Of a stretch of 64,000 bases of DNA, positions 1 through 19,300 are shown piece by piece; the stretch's first letter is position 1, and each line of letters starts with the position of its first letter. Location of the stretch: contig CM032797.1 in NCBI GenBank assembly GCA_019155185.1, positions 4,512,881 through 4,576,880 of the forward strand, written 5' to 3'. The DNA comes from Beaufortia kweichowensis (taxonomy: Eukaryota > Chordata > Actinopteri > Cypriniformes > Gastromyzontidae). Below the pieces are notes generated by a model. The model did not search any database and had not been told where the DNA came from. It saw only the letters and a program-made list of their open reading frames with translations. The position numbers and the translations under genes were made by a program.

Positions 1-313
1 CAGCATGTCTGAGTCACAGCTCCATTCATTCTGTAATCCTTCTGTAACTTCTCTACTCTTCCGTATTTTATTTTTGCCTTTATCATTCCTTCCTCTCCCT
101 TTCCTGTCAATGCTCTCGGCACCTCCCTCTGGTTCAGATAGTCACACCCATGTACAGGAACAGAGATGTTCAGTAAGCACCAAACACAGGATCCTGTTAC
201 TGTAGATATCCGTCCTTTAAAATGACTCAAGTCTGTTTCATATCCCGCTAGTGTTTGTATTCACTCACCCCAGCATCTTCACAATATCTCTCTGTCTCTC
301 TCTCTTATCGCAG
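1..313. other. Intronic sequence upstream of the first visible transglutaminase exon
   Basis: No exon that continues the transglutaminase frame was found here. The stretch ends in a TC-rich tract and the acceptor AG just before base 314, so it reads as the 3' part of an intron of the gene that starts outside the window. A small open frame near the left edge has no recognisable similarity. Confidence 0.6.
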
Positions 314-7008
<6,695 letters not shown>

Positions 7009-8280
7009 TGAATTCACTTGATGGAGTATGTGTACCTTCACAGTGTTATTTCTTTAGCATCAGAGCCTGAATTTGGTTTTCTTTACTATGCTAACCACTT
7101 CTTAGTGGTTTATACTGAGCCTGGATGTTATTTCTTTAAATCTAAAACAAGTTTAAAGAAATAATTTATTGCACACACTTGTGTCCTGATGTGAATGAAG
7201 TATAGTGGGGTCTGAAATTTGAGACCACATGTTTTTAAACAAGGTATTACTTCTTATTTTAACCTGCAGAAATGATCATTTTGAGATTTAAAACAAAAGA
7301 TAAAAGATGGAAAGTGAAGAGGAAACACTAATCAAATATGCAAATTTGTGATATGTTAATTCAGCTACAAAATGTCAAATTTATGTAACTTTATAACATT
7401 CATGATTAACAGATACGTATACATTTTTCTATTTAACTTTTTACAAAATAGAAGCATTTTTACTAATGGTTTCAAGTTTTTAGACCTTAGTTTTTATTCA
7501 TTTTACGCATTGTTTTGGTTCATTTTTATTTTGAACATTTTATTTTTATTTTACATTTATTTTATGAACTTAGTCTTAGATTGTATACATGTCAATGTTC
7601 ACATTATTGAGTATTATCCTTAGTAAAAATGTTACAGTTGCTATTGTCACACCACTGAAAAATGGTATTAACATATATGAGAATTATTTTATATGTATGC
7701 ACTGATTGTAAATCTAACAGGTAACACTTTACAGTAAAGTTGTATTTGGTAACATTAGTTAACATGAACTAATAATGAGCAATACTACTACAGCATCATT
7801 CGTCTTAGTTCATGTTAATTTGAACATTTGCTAATACATTTATACAATCTAAAGTTGTGTCTGGTAGCATTAGTTAATGCATATCTGAAAGAAAAAGTAT
7901 ATAAAAATATTTTTCTGGTGCCAAACAAATATAGCCTATGCATTTCAGTCCTAGTGATTTTACTGCGTTTCAAATATTGCATAATTGTTCATAAATTTAA
8001 TGCGTCACCAGAGTTATTAGTAAAGTGTTTGATTGGTCTGATATGGAATAATAGCATTTTATGAAGGACATAATAATATTTTATACATGTTTATGTTATT
8101 TAACTGCATTGTGTTTTCCTTTTAAAAATATATCTTATTAATAATTTGGCAGATTTTTTCTGTGTAGTTTTGTTTAAACACTTTTCTCTCACCTGCTTGA
8201 ACAAGACAAGACATGCGTGTTTGATTTGAAAAGATTGTTTTCTTGTTTTCATTTGAATAAATGTCAACTATCCTGAGGTG
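7009..8280 (+). other. Probable 3' UTR of the transglutaminase gene
   Basis: AT-rich non-coding sequence follows the stop codon. An AATAAA at 8256-8261 followed within about 25 bases by a TG-rich stretch is the best poly(A) signal. At about 7720-7870 it contains a repeat with the recurring words 'aacattagtt' and 'aacatgaact'; a related copy occurs near 18030-18170. No other gene was seen. Confidence 0.5.
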
Positions 8281-9502
8281 ACCTGTGATGTATTACACAA
8301 TCTGATCACACTAAACACATGTAAAGTCACTTGCCATTACAAACAATTTAGCTTACTCATAAACAGCACAATGTGCCCCTCAAAAGTGTTTTTCTAAAAA
8401 TGTTATTATTAAAAATTTTTTATTTTTATTAATAACATATTGATAGCGCAATATAGTATTTGTAAAACGAAATGAAGACAGTTTTGATTGAAAGCCTTTA
8501 ACCAGGCCTTTTTATCCCAAAGTTGTGCACTCAAAGAAGCAAATGTTAGAGGTTTTGTCCTCCTCTCAGACAGTTTCATTCATTCTTGTTTAACCAAACA
8601 TACTAAATACCAAGTTTTCTAAACACACAATATGCAAATCTTTAGAATGCATGAAACCATCAGATGTTAAATTAAAATTCTTTTATCATTTATTTACTCT
8701 GTCGTTTCAAACCTGCATGACTTTCTTTTTCCTGCAGAACATAAAAGAAGATATTTTAAAGAATGTTGGTAATCAAAAAACATTGAGTCCTATTAACCTA
8801 CATTGCACAAAACAAAACCACTTTTCTCAAAATACCTTCTTTTGTGCTTTTTATGCATCACATTCAGGTTTGTAAATGAGGTAATGAGAAATAAATAACG
8901 AAAGCATTTTTAATTTACATTTTTGGGTGGACTATCCCTTTAAATCTGTAGATTTAGCCCACTTACACAAAGCCATAGAGATAGCGCCTCTTAGTGGACA
9001 TTTATAATACTAAAACCTGAAGGAAATACATAGAACATTAAATAAAGAGAAACACAACTTTGTTAAATGTACAATAATATATTAAGATGCACATTATAAA
9101 ATACAGAATTGTTTGTAATGTTAATGAAAGTATATTAAACTTCTTTTGTATAAGTCAATATGACTGTTCAGACATTTTTAAACATTTATGACACATTATA
9201 AACAGGTAGCATGACTCTCTCAGTGCGTATTTCAAAATAAACTTGACTAAAATATAGAAATAAAAAAGCTGGTTGCATTAAATTCAGCAGTACAATCTTT
9301 AAGTCTTTCCATGTTAAATGCGACAGACAACACAATGACTGACAGCTCCCAGAACCACGGCTGAAGGTTTGTATTAATCTGGCACATGAGTGATCTGATC
9401 CCAGATCATTTTGCAGTTCTCTTTAGGCTGTTTTTTACAGACCTCGTTCATTGACAGAAATCATGTGACACCGAGTTTGTTGTGTAATAATATTCATGAT
9501 TC
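8281..9502. other. Intergenic region and abhd4 3' UTR
   Basis: No gene was found. A fairly complete copy of interspersed repeat family 1 occupies about 8670-8945. The part next to 9503 should be the 3' UTR of abhd4, which is transcribed leftwards, but I could not fix its poly(A) site. Confidence 0.5.
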
Positions 9503-12500
9503 TCAGTCTACAGTATTGCAGATGTTCTGAACCACACGATTGAACTCTTCTGGCTGGTCGGCGTACACGTGATGGGATGCGTCTTCAATCAGCTGTGGTG
9601 AGAAACAATTTGTAGGGTTATAGTTAATATTTGCTTATTTTACCATTGCTTATTACCTTATATTAGCATACTGTCAGTCAAAGGTTTGGATACACTTTAT
9701 TATAACTATTTTCCATATTTTAGACCAATAGTAAAATCATCAACACTATGAAATAAAAAGAAGTTTAGAAATTATATTTCTATTAAGCAATCGTAACCAA
9801 CATATTATTTAAAATATTTATATATTAAAGTATATATCATATTAATGAAATTACTATTTTAAAGGGATAAAATTATGTCATAATTGTTTCACCCTTATGT
9901 CATTTAAATCCTGTATATGATTCTTTCTTTTGTGGAACAGTGTTCTGCTGAAACAAGAAAGTCATACAGGTTTGACATGACATGAGGGTGAGTAAAATAA
10001 AATAATTTTTATCTTTTTGAAGTTAAGTTTAAGTCTGTTTAGTGTCTGTATTCTTTAGATTAAAATACTTAAAAATCACAGTAATGATTTACTCACTATG
10101 ACACTGGTGGGGCTTTTGCTTCGTATCTGAGCTACAGTGTTTCCAGTAGAGCTGTCCACCCAGGAGAGAGACCCATACAGCATGGTGACGGGCATCGAGG
10201 GCGGTAGCAAATTCACCCGCTGGACCATCGGCCTCTTCGCCCAGCCGAGAGACTCGCACATGGCTTTGAAACCCACCTCTCCACTGTAAGTAAAATAGAC
10301 AAATACATCATTTCCAGATTTGTACGACACTTCTAAGAAACTGAATGTCAATAGGGTGACCCACACCTCGGGCTCTGAGCATTACAGTGGTAAATGTATT
10401 GGGTCATAGTGTCGTCATCAAACAAATCCTCAAACTTTCTCTTGAAGTCGGGACGAAATCTATTCACCAGACCTGGACCTGCAAACAAACATTTCTCATC
10501 TTTATTTTATTTCACATGCTGAGTGAAAAAATGCATCCAATATGGGAGACAAAGCATTTACATTTATAACATTTATAACATATAAACATTTATAATTAGC
10601 AAAATGCAAACATCAAACTTAATCAAGTCAATTGTGAAATAAAAGTTACTTATGAAATTTCATTTCAACTAAGATGCTGCCTTAAAAGACAGCTATCTAC
10701 AGAAGGCACAGCAGGTCAAAAAAAGTTTTGGATAAAGTTATGTTCTTTGTTCTCACCCCATGGTCCAGCCGCCCTGATGACAGCCAGAGGGTTGAAGAGG
10801 CTGATTACTGATGCCACAGCTTTGAACCAGCGAGGAGGTGAAACCCTTTTGACCTCTGACCCTTGACCTCCTGATCCCTGTACCTGTGGCTGGGGTCGCT
10901 CAGGGAAACCCCACGCATCCACCAGGATGAGGTGACTGACTCTAGTGGACAAAAACACACCCTTAATATCACTTTATTTGTATAACCAATAAGATTCAAT
11001 TCCTTAACATGTGCCAAACTATCTTGATCAACTACCTCTCAGGATATTGAATAGTATACGATGTTGCCAGGTATCCACCCAAGCTGTGACCCAATAGAAT
11101 CATGCGTTCCAGCCCCAGTGATTGTCTCCACTGCTCTATGGAACTAACAAACTGCTCTTCAGCCAACGAGGCGTCAGATGGAAACTCCGGACGAGAACTG
11201 CGACCGAAGCCCAGCAGGTCGAAGGCGTAGACAGGTCGAGATTGACTTAATGCGTCTAGATTACGGATCCAGAGGCCGACACCCCCACCGAACCCATGGA
11301 CCATAACGAGGGGCGTATGAGCGGCTACAAGGAGAGATAATTATATTATGTTATAACATGCAACATAATATCCTTAAAATCATTTGTGTTTTGCCTAAAG
11401 TGTGTTTGTACTAACTCTTTAAAACTAATGCTCCAAATACTTATTAGTGTTACTGAGGAAGATATTTTGCCTTGGTTTGTAGGTTTGCGTGATGTCTTGT
11501 TGGTCACTTTAAGGGTCCATATTCTATTTTGATTTGGCAAAGTCACAAATCTGGACCACACATCATTTTTGATACCTGTTTAACAAGAGGAACAGACGTG
11601 TGATTATGCAATATTGTCTTAATTCCTTGATGGAAAACAATTCAAGTTCAAGAAATGTTTAAATATCTATGAGAACAAACAGTCAAAGGCTAAAATAACA
11701 GTGAGGATCATACAGGCAAGAATTTTAGACTCTGCACTTTTCAACAGCGACATGGATGTCGGTCTCCAAGACGGCCACCACGACCAGTACCCAGAGGTGG
11801 GTCTAAAAGAGAGAAAGAGATGAGACCATTAAAGCGGTCCATGAGACTCTGTCATTGTCATCAGAATGTGTTGACATACTGTATGAAGCAATTCCATCGG
11901 TGTGCATGTGAAATTTGCAGTCTAACTTCTCAGATAATGTATTTAATTAGAATATATTAAACTATTATATTTTCATAAACCCCTGCTAATGGAGTCCAGA
12001 CATTAGAAAATATTTTAAAAGATGGAAATATACAAAAACGTTCTCATAGACACACACAGAGTTACAATATGTCATCTGCCTTTACATACAGTACAAGCCT
12101 GTCACCTGTTAAATAAACACATGCAATATTCATAATGCTTTAAGGGATATAAAACATTCATTCATTATTAAACTTTACAAACACATAAAAGACAAGAACA
12201 GGCTTTATATTAAATATAAGGTAGTCAGGATCTCCACTTTCTATTTAAAAGTCACTACTTAGTGTTTTAATTTAATGTAACTATACTGATTTATATAGAT
12301 GCTGGGACACATTTGGAGCTTTTCACAGCTGTTTAAAGAACAATAAGGCTATTCATATGAACCTGTGTTCACTAACATGTGAACAATAGTATAGTGCAAC
12401 AGCTCAGCATGACTTTGCATTATGTTATGAAATCAGCTGTAGCCTACATGACATGTATTTAAACGGATGTATACGTTGTCATTTTTAATCATTTCAATCA

Positions 12501-12643
12501 GACATACAGTATGTACAACATCTTTCACAATAACAGACAGTCACGGAAAGTCTGTTACATCAGCGAAACATTATGCCAATCTGTTAAACTTGTGTACGAG
12601 TAAAACATTACAGCACTTACTCTGTGTCAGTCTCGTCTTGCAT
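9503..12643 (-). CDS. abhd4: ABHD4, alpha/beta-hydrolase (N-acyl phospholipid lipase)
   Basis: ABHD4 is an alpha/beta-hydrolase that removes acyl chains from N-acyl phosphatidylethanolamines, feeding N-acylethanolamine synthesis. Coding exons in transcript order: 12643-12621 (start ATG), 11802-11714, 11575-11471, 11324-11036, 10941-10757, 10478-10367, 10283-10097, 9592-9503 (stop). They total 1080 nt, or 359 residues; human ABHD4 is 342. The lipase motifs are clear: HGFGGG as oxyanion-hole strand, GHSLGG with nucleophile Ser (codon at 11083-11085) and ASHHVYADQP with the catalytic His near the C-terminus. The Ser is what separates active ABHD4 from its inactive relative ABHD5, which has Asn there. 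The neighbouring dad1 repeats the mammalian DAD1-ABHD4 arrangement. The donor after 11471 is GC, not GT; a GT donor 30 bases further on also keeps the frame. Confidence 0.93.
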
Positions 12644-14195
12644 TGCGGCGCTTACACAACAAGTTAGGAAACATAACACAAGAACAAGCCAGAAAAACAC
12701 ACTGACATACTTGGAATGCTATCTGTATGTTCACTACCGGATCTGTAACATATTACAGTCACTTCAAAGGCCAGAGTTTGTTTTGTAACGTTGACGTCAG
12801 CGGAAATAGAATTGAGTGGGTGGAACGCAGCATTGACAGCTGAATTGTATGTCATATTTGGGAGGGTGAAGCTGCTTTCTTCTGTACAAAAAGCACAGTA
12901 ATGTTAACATTTCTTAACCGATTTCAATTATTTACGTATAAAAAGCTAATTAGAATTGGTAAATGATTTATTGTCATACGGAATTATGAAAACGCTTATC
13001 AAGCATTGATATGGTCCGTGTAACGCTTCACAATTCAATTTTCAGACCATATAGTGCAAATGCAAATTTGCCATTTCTCTCCTTTTTTCAAATTTCCTTT
13101 TGCCAAATTATGACTTAAGAAATTATCTTTTGAATAAATTGAAATCTAACCGATTTTATTTTCCTTCTATTTTTTCCAATTTACGTGGACTGTGCTATAT
13201 AGCGGGGGGAGGTCGCGGACTGTTCATGTAGTGTAGGCTATAGCCTAGCCTGCGTGCACGTTGAGAAGTAACTTATATAGTTTAAAAGGCTAATACAGAG
13301 GACGCCATAGTTTTTATTGTTAATAACTGTGCTAAATGTAGAATTCAGGTCTGGCCATCAGGAGCAGCGGGCAAAACCACCGCCTGGCTACTTATTTCGC
13401 CCGCTGGTTTGTATTTATCTAGGCTACTTATTTGTTATTACTTTATTAGGCTATATTGATGCATGCCTCGATGTACCCGATATCCATATTTATTATGCTT
13501 CGATTTGCTTAAGAACACTAATGATCTCGCGAGTCGCGATTACCTACACCACCATCCTGCCCCTCCCTCAATGATAGACTCGACCATCTACCTTGCAATA
13601 CATTGAAAAATGCACCATGACCAGAACGAAACTCAGTTTTTTTAACTAATTTAAAGCAAGGAAAATTGGAACAAATGTAATTATCCATTGATATAACTAT
13701 CCGGAAAAAAAAAGGAAAAATGGACGTTTGGTTTCAATATTTTATTTTTGCATTTGCACTATATGGTCTGAAAATTGAATTGTGAAGCGTTACACGGACC
13801 GATATCAAGGCTTATTTTTTCGTTAGTTATTTTAAATTAAGGATCTCCACGATTCATAAAAAACAGATCAAGTGTCTAACAAGCGTTTACACTTGTTAAT
13901 TTTTCCACGTCTGAGGAAATTCTCTGTAAATAAAGACAGAAAATTTTGCACTTAGCGTAAATCGTGAACCATTAAGATCGGCGAGGAAATGTAGACGTTG
14001 TTGTGCTGTTTATTAAAAAATGTTGTTTCCCGTTTACTCGGCATTCCCGTCGGCTGTAGAGCAGCGGAACTAATATTCCGATCGTGTTTCAGGAGGATAG
14101 ATTTGTGCACGCACAGGTGTCGCTCGCTGCGTACACGTCATTCATTTCCTTGCTGTCTGGATTCGTAGTTTGTGTGCACATTAAGAGCAGAAATC
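12644..14195. promoter_or_regulatory. Divergent intergenic region between abhd4 and dad1
   Basis: The two genes are transcribed away from each other, so both promoters must lie here. The sequence close to dad1 (about 14040-14195) and to abhd4 (about 12640-12850) is relatively CpG-containing. A transposon-like element with long inverted repeats fills about 13001-13813. No TATA box stood out. A small open frame at 13317-13574 inside the element has no recognisable similarity. Confidence 0.6.
13001..13813. mobile_element. Non-autonomous element with about 66-bp terminal inverted repeats
   Basis: 13001-13066 and 13747-13813 are reverse complements with one mismatch and one indel; a shared core word is GGTCCGTGTAACGCTTCACA. 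The roughly 680-bp interior is GC-richer than its surroundings and encodes no recognisable transposase. No confident target-site duplication was seen, so the true ends may differ by a few bases. It looks like a long-TIR MITE, class unknown. Confidence 0.75.
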
Positions 14196-15230
14196 ATGTC
14201 AAATTCTGTGTTTTCTGTCATATCGCGGTTTGTGGAGGAGTACAGGAGCAGCACGCCAAACAAACTGAAGGTTATTGATGCGTATCTGCTGTATATTTTG
14301 TTGACTGGAATCTTTCAGTTCCTCTACTGTCTGCTTGTGGGAACGTTTCCTTTCAACAGCTTCTTATCTGGGTTCATCTCCTGTGTGGGATCCTTCATAC
14401 TGGCAGGTATTTACACTTTATTTCATCCTATTTAACCAGAATCAACACATTTTTGTTTACGCGTCTATGCATTTGTGTTATATTTATGCACTGAATGTTA
14501 CGATGTTAGCATGATTTCTTGCCCCAAATAGTGTTTATGTTTATAAATGAAATTGATAATGATGTATTTAAACCGACTCCAAGACCAGAGTGTGTCGAGA
14601 CCAAGACAAAACTAAAACTATAAGACTATATTCATATGAAAAACAAACATAACCCCAAAAAAGTCATTGCTGTGATTTATTAAGTCGATTTTCTTCAGCA
14701 CTTATTTTCAATGTTGTATGATCATCCATTTAACAAGTTTTGTGCCTAAAAACAGTCTTCTTGCTCTTGTGACATTGTTATTTATTTCACATGATATAAT
14801 ACGAACCATGTGATCTTATATGAGTATTTTTTGCAATCATATCTTTAATTTTGTGGACGTCCGTTAATTTGTGACCTGACACAACAGTAACAAAAGAAAT
14901 CAAATTAGAAATACGTTACTGATTGCATTTAAAGCAGCTGAAGTTAACATCCATTCACATTAATGATGTTTACAAGTTAGTCAAATTAGACAATGCACTG
15001 GCAAATGAGTGATGTCACTGCAGTTGTCGTCTTGACCGGTCTTCTCTTCAAGTTTTTTTTAGGTGAACACTTTAAGTGATTATGTTTCTCTTTTTGCAGT
15101 TTGTCTTCGCATCCAGATCAACCCTCAGAATAAGGGAGAGTTCCTGACCGTGTCTCCTGAGAGGGCATTCGCTGACTTCCTGTTTGCTCACACTGTTCTG
15201 CATCTAGTGGTTGTTAATTTTGTTGGTTGA
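14196..15230 (+). CDS. dad1: DAD1, oligosaccharyltransferase subunit
   Basis: DAD1 (Ost2) is a small essential subunit of the oligosaccharyltransferase complex in the ER membrane, which transfers the lipid-linked glycan to asparagine. Two coding exons, 14196-14406 and 15100-15230, join in phase to give 113 residues, the same length as human DAD1. The protein starts MSNSVFSVISRFVEEY and is nearly identical to the family through its hydrophobic segments (LLYILLTGIFQF, SGFISCVGSFILA, FLFAHTVLHLVV), ending NFVG. A good donor at 15263 and acceptor before 15605 suggest a 3' UTR intron that starts 32 nt after the stop, short enough to escape nonsense-mediated decay. An AATAAA lies at 15797-15802. 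Confidence 0.97.
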
Positions 15231-16312
15231 ATGATACCATCTGTCCACTTTCACTTATTCAGGTGTGTACTGGTTGTAAAACAATTACACTTTATTAATA
15301 TTTTAAAATCAGTCTTTTGTTTCTGTGGCATGTGCATACTCTATGTTGCTAAAAACTAGACTTTGTTATTTGAGCATTGCGACTTGTACATTGTATTATC
15401 ATGATTTATATAAAAGGAGAAATGAATACATCAAAGTAACTTTATTAGAGAATATCTATGATTAAATGAAAAATAAGTTTCTGCAGTAAATGATGTTCAG
15501 TTTGCACAAACAAATTATACAAATTATTATTTTCCATAATATTTCTTACAAGTATTTGGTGGTTTGTAGACTACTTCTATTAAGTCTTAGTTTGTTTTTC
15601 ACAGATATGAAGACCAAATTTTGAAGCCTGCAGCTCAAGTGCAGAACAACAACAACAACATCATCATCACTGTCTGTGATTCAATATGTTAATATATGTT
15701 TTGACAGAATTGTCATTTGTGATGAATTCTTGTCTACATGTTCCTTACAAACATTTTCTACATTTCTAAAACTGTTTCTTAAAGTTACTGAAACAGAATA
15801 AATGCTTAAAAAAATGAAAACTTAGACCTTTCTGTGTTTTGTTTTATGTATTTAAAAGTTTAAAGTGTTCCTCAACTGGTAGAGAATTGCTGTCGCAACA
15901 CCAGCGTGTTTCTTTTGACTTCTAGAGAGCACTTGAATTAATTAAACGAAACACCCTGAATGCACTTTTGGATAAAAACGTCTTTAGATAAATACATTGT
16001 AGGTTTTAGTATTTCTGCAATGTTTCTGGTTAAACGACCCACTCTGTGACTATGATTTAACAGTATTGAAATAAATGTTATTAAATTATTTGAAAATAAA
16101 AGGTATTAGAGTATAATGTTAGTATAAACACAATATGAATTTTGTTTTGTAAGTAGTTTGTAGACTGTAAGAATTATTCATTATAATAACTGTGTATTAG
16201 CAAAACGGTTGCAATCTGGGGCACAAATGGTTAAATTTTTAACATCTGGACACAGTTTTGTCAAAAATGACGTGGGAGTGAAAGCAGGAATATTCCTGAC
16301 AGCTGCTGTTAG
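15231..16312. other. dad1 3' UTR and spacer before pigr
   Basis: This holds the dad1 3' UTR with its probable intron (15263-15604) and an AATAAA at 15797-15802. After that comes about 500 bp of AT-rich spacer with a degraded piece of a common fish repeat near 15950-15990 ('ttttggataaaaacgtc'). No other gene was seen. Confidence 0.55.
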
Positions 16313-16324
16313 GAAAGAGAAACT
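16313..16324 (+). promoter_or_regulatory. ISRE/IRF-type element just upstream of the pigr start codon
   Basis: GAAAGAGAAACT matches the interferon-stimulated response element pattern GAAANNGAAAC. It lies 27 bases before the pigr ATG, in the probable first exon or core promoter. Interferon-responsive regulation of mammalian PIGR through an exon 1 ISRE that binds IRF-1 is known; function here is inferred. Confidence 0.4.
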
Positions 16325-16350
16325 CGCCGAGCTGATCACACCAAAGCACA

Positions 16351-19300
16351 ATGTTTCTACAACTTCTAATCATTCTTGTTGTTGGTCGACTGCAAGGTCA
16401 GATTTCATTATTCTTATATAACATGTTGATGTAACAATCTTTGGTCTGAAGTTGTGCTGTCTTGGGAAGGAATTTAAATATTTTTACTGCTGCTTTGCGG
16501 ATACAGATTGATCAAAGTTTTACTTTCATTTTTATGGAACATCACTGAAACATTTGCAATTCTAAATTCATGTTTGTTCTTGAAGTATTGCCTGAAACAA
16601 TGTTTCTAACATGTGGTTTGTTGCGACACATGGATTTTTGTAATGAAAAACGGCGTGACCCACATTTCTCACAGTGTTTTTGGTCAGGGTCATTGAACTC
16701 AACTTTTCCAAACACTTAAAGTTGTTAATGTTAAAATAACTGGACAGTGAAACAGGCGTGTATTAACACAAAAATAATAAAATATGCTTGTATATTCTTG
16801 TTAATTAAAAGTTACTAACAACAATTTTAAACCTATTTGTTTTAGTTCTCCAAAGCTGACTGATGCTATTCAACTTCTCAATGGATGTTTATATATATAT
16901 ATATATATTTTACAGTAGATTTTACATATTTGATAGCTACTGTACTGTCAAGGGATGGTTATTTTAACAACAAGGAACCACCTTAATTTCAGGATTGATA
17001 ACAAAGGTTGTTAAAATAGCTATTTCTTTCTTACTTCTTTGTCTAAAAAACTTTTTTCTACCATAAAAAACCTTGCAACAGCAAGGTTCTTGGGATGTTA
17101 AAGGTTTTTTATGGAACCATTCAGCCATTAATGGATTATCTATGGCATCGTGAAGTTTTCTGAGTGTATGTAGACATGTCATTTTCCACAAATGCTTTCT
17201 CATGTCCTTCTCTATAATGAGTTTAGGTTCCTACTGTTCGGTAACCACTATTGGAGATGTGTCTGTACTGGAGGGTCAGTCTGTCACCGTTCCCTGTTAC
17301 TACAACCCACAGTACATCAGTCATGTGAAATACTGGTGCCGCGGGCGGATGAGAGAGTTCTGTACCAGCCTGGCCCGCACCGATGACCCTGAATCTGCTC
17401 CTAACGGGAAGGGAAGGATGACGATCGCTGATGACCCCACTCAACATGTGTTCACGGTGACCATGAGGGACCTGATGGAGGGGGATTCAGGGTGGTACTG
17501 GTGTGGGGTGGAGCTCGGAGGAATGTGGATTTCTGACAGCGCGGCCTCTCTTTATATCAGCGTCGTGCAGGGTCAGCAAAACATTTGATGTATTGCTAAA
17601 TAATTTCTTGGTATTCAATCAGTTTATTCATTGAAAGATAGAGTAACATTTTCTTGGCTCAGCTGTGAGCTTTTATGTGTGTATTGATAACCAATCAGGA
17701 TGCCAAAAGTCATTATGGCCCTTTTGGATGAACCAAATTTTAGCTAATACAAAAAGGGATTTTTATGTGTTAATAGTGATGTTCAAGAAACCTATTAAAA
17801 AAGGTTTAGGTCCAGGATTTTTGGCATTGTTTCTTTGTTACCAATGTAATTAAGCACACCTGCAATCATCACCAAATTATTATTGCAAAATCATCTCATT
17901 TTTATTTACTGTAATGGAATAATATTAATTATTTTTTTAAGTACTACAAAAACATATGCATTATGATAATGGTTATATGTTGTGCTTTTCATTGATTTGC
18001 TCATTTAGAAACCTAATGTTTTACCTGTTGTTTTATCTGTTAACATTAGTTCATGCACAATGATCTAAAATGAACAATTGTATTGACATTAACAAAGAAT
18101 AATAATGCTGAAAAACTATATTGCTAATTGTTATCTCATGTTAGTTAATGCATTCCCTATTTTAAAGTGATACCAAATTAAGAAAATATTTGATACCTTT
18201 GAATGCAAAATGATTTGGCCAAAATTAACATGGTCTCCTATATATTGTGCATTTATAATTTGTTATAAATACCTCACCAAAGCATGACATATATTGATAT
18301 GATGTTGATGTGACTCATGATTGTTTTCCACAGGTATGTCCGTGTCGAGCACTACGGTGAGTGCAGATGAAGGAGGTAGCGTCAGTATTCAATGTATCTA
18401 CAGTCAGAGTCTCAGGTAATCTATACTGACCATCATCAAATTCAAATGTTAGGTTTCCTTATCTTTTTGTCCATTATGATGTTTTATTGATTTTGAGGTG
18501 GATCCTGAAGATGTGTCTGTAGACTTTAATGCTTTCTCGCCGGGTCCTGCAGGTCCAATGATAAGAGATGGTGTCGCAGCGGTGACTTGAACTCGTGTGT
18601 GGTGACGGACTCAAACGGGACATCCAGCAGTAGACACGTGATCATTCAGGATGACAGGAATAGCAGGTTCACAGTGACGTTACAGCAGCTGGACATGAGA
18701 GATTCAGGGTGGTACTGGTGTGCGGCTGGTCAACAGAAGGTGGCTGTTCGTCTGTCAGTCACTCCACGAGCATCAACAAGTATGTCATACATGACTACAT
18801 GAAAATTTCAATAAAATAGTTTATGTTCTTTAAAGAAAATAAATAATCTGTTATTGCTTCTGGACTGTATCTGACTGTAACATAAAGATTTAATATAATT
18901 TTATATATTGAATGTTGAGATTGTGACACTCACTTTTACAGTGTATCATCTTTGACATTGTGTTTGTGTCTACAGCATCTTCTGTCCAGATTCAGAAGTC
19001 AACAGATGCACTTCAACCTGTAATTAAGTCAAATAACTCTCACAGGTAAACTTTTTTAATATATTGTATTTTATGTTTTTTCTTTTACTGCTTCTTATTT
19101 CTACACTGAATGTATCTGCTATAATGTATTTTCTGTAAAACAAAAATGCACAATTGTGAAAAGCACTATAGAAATAAATTTTATTTAAATAAAACAACGA
19201 GTTTTCATGAGATCATGAGAATTTTTTTCTGCAGTTAGAGATAAATGTTCAGTAAACATTTTCTGATATCTGTTTCAGTCAGCTCATTTTGGAGTCTCCG

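Noticed and set aside
13317..13574. 85-codon open frame inside the long-TIR element
   Set aside because: It has no transposase motif or similarity that I recognise; hydrophobic but probably chance.
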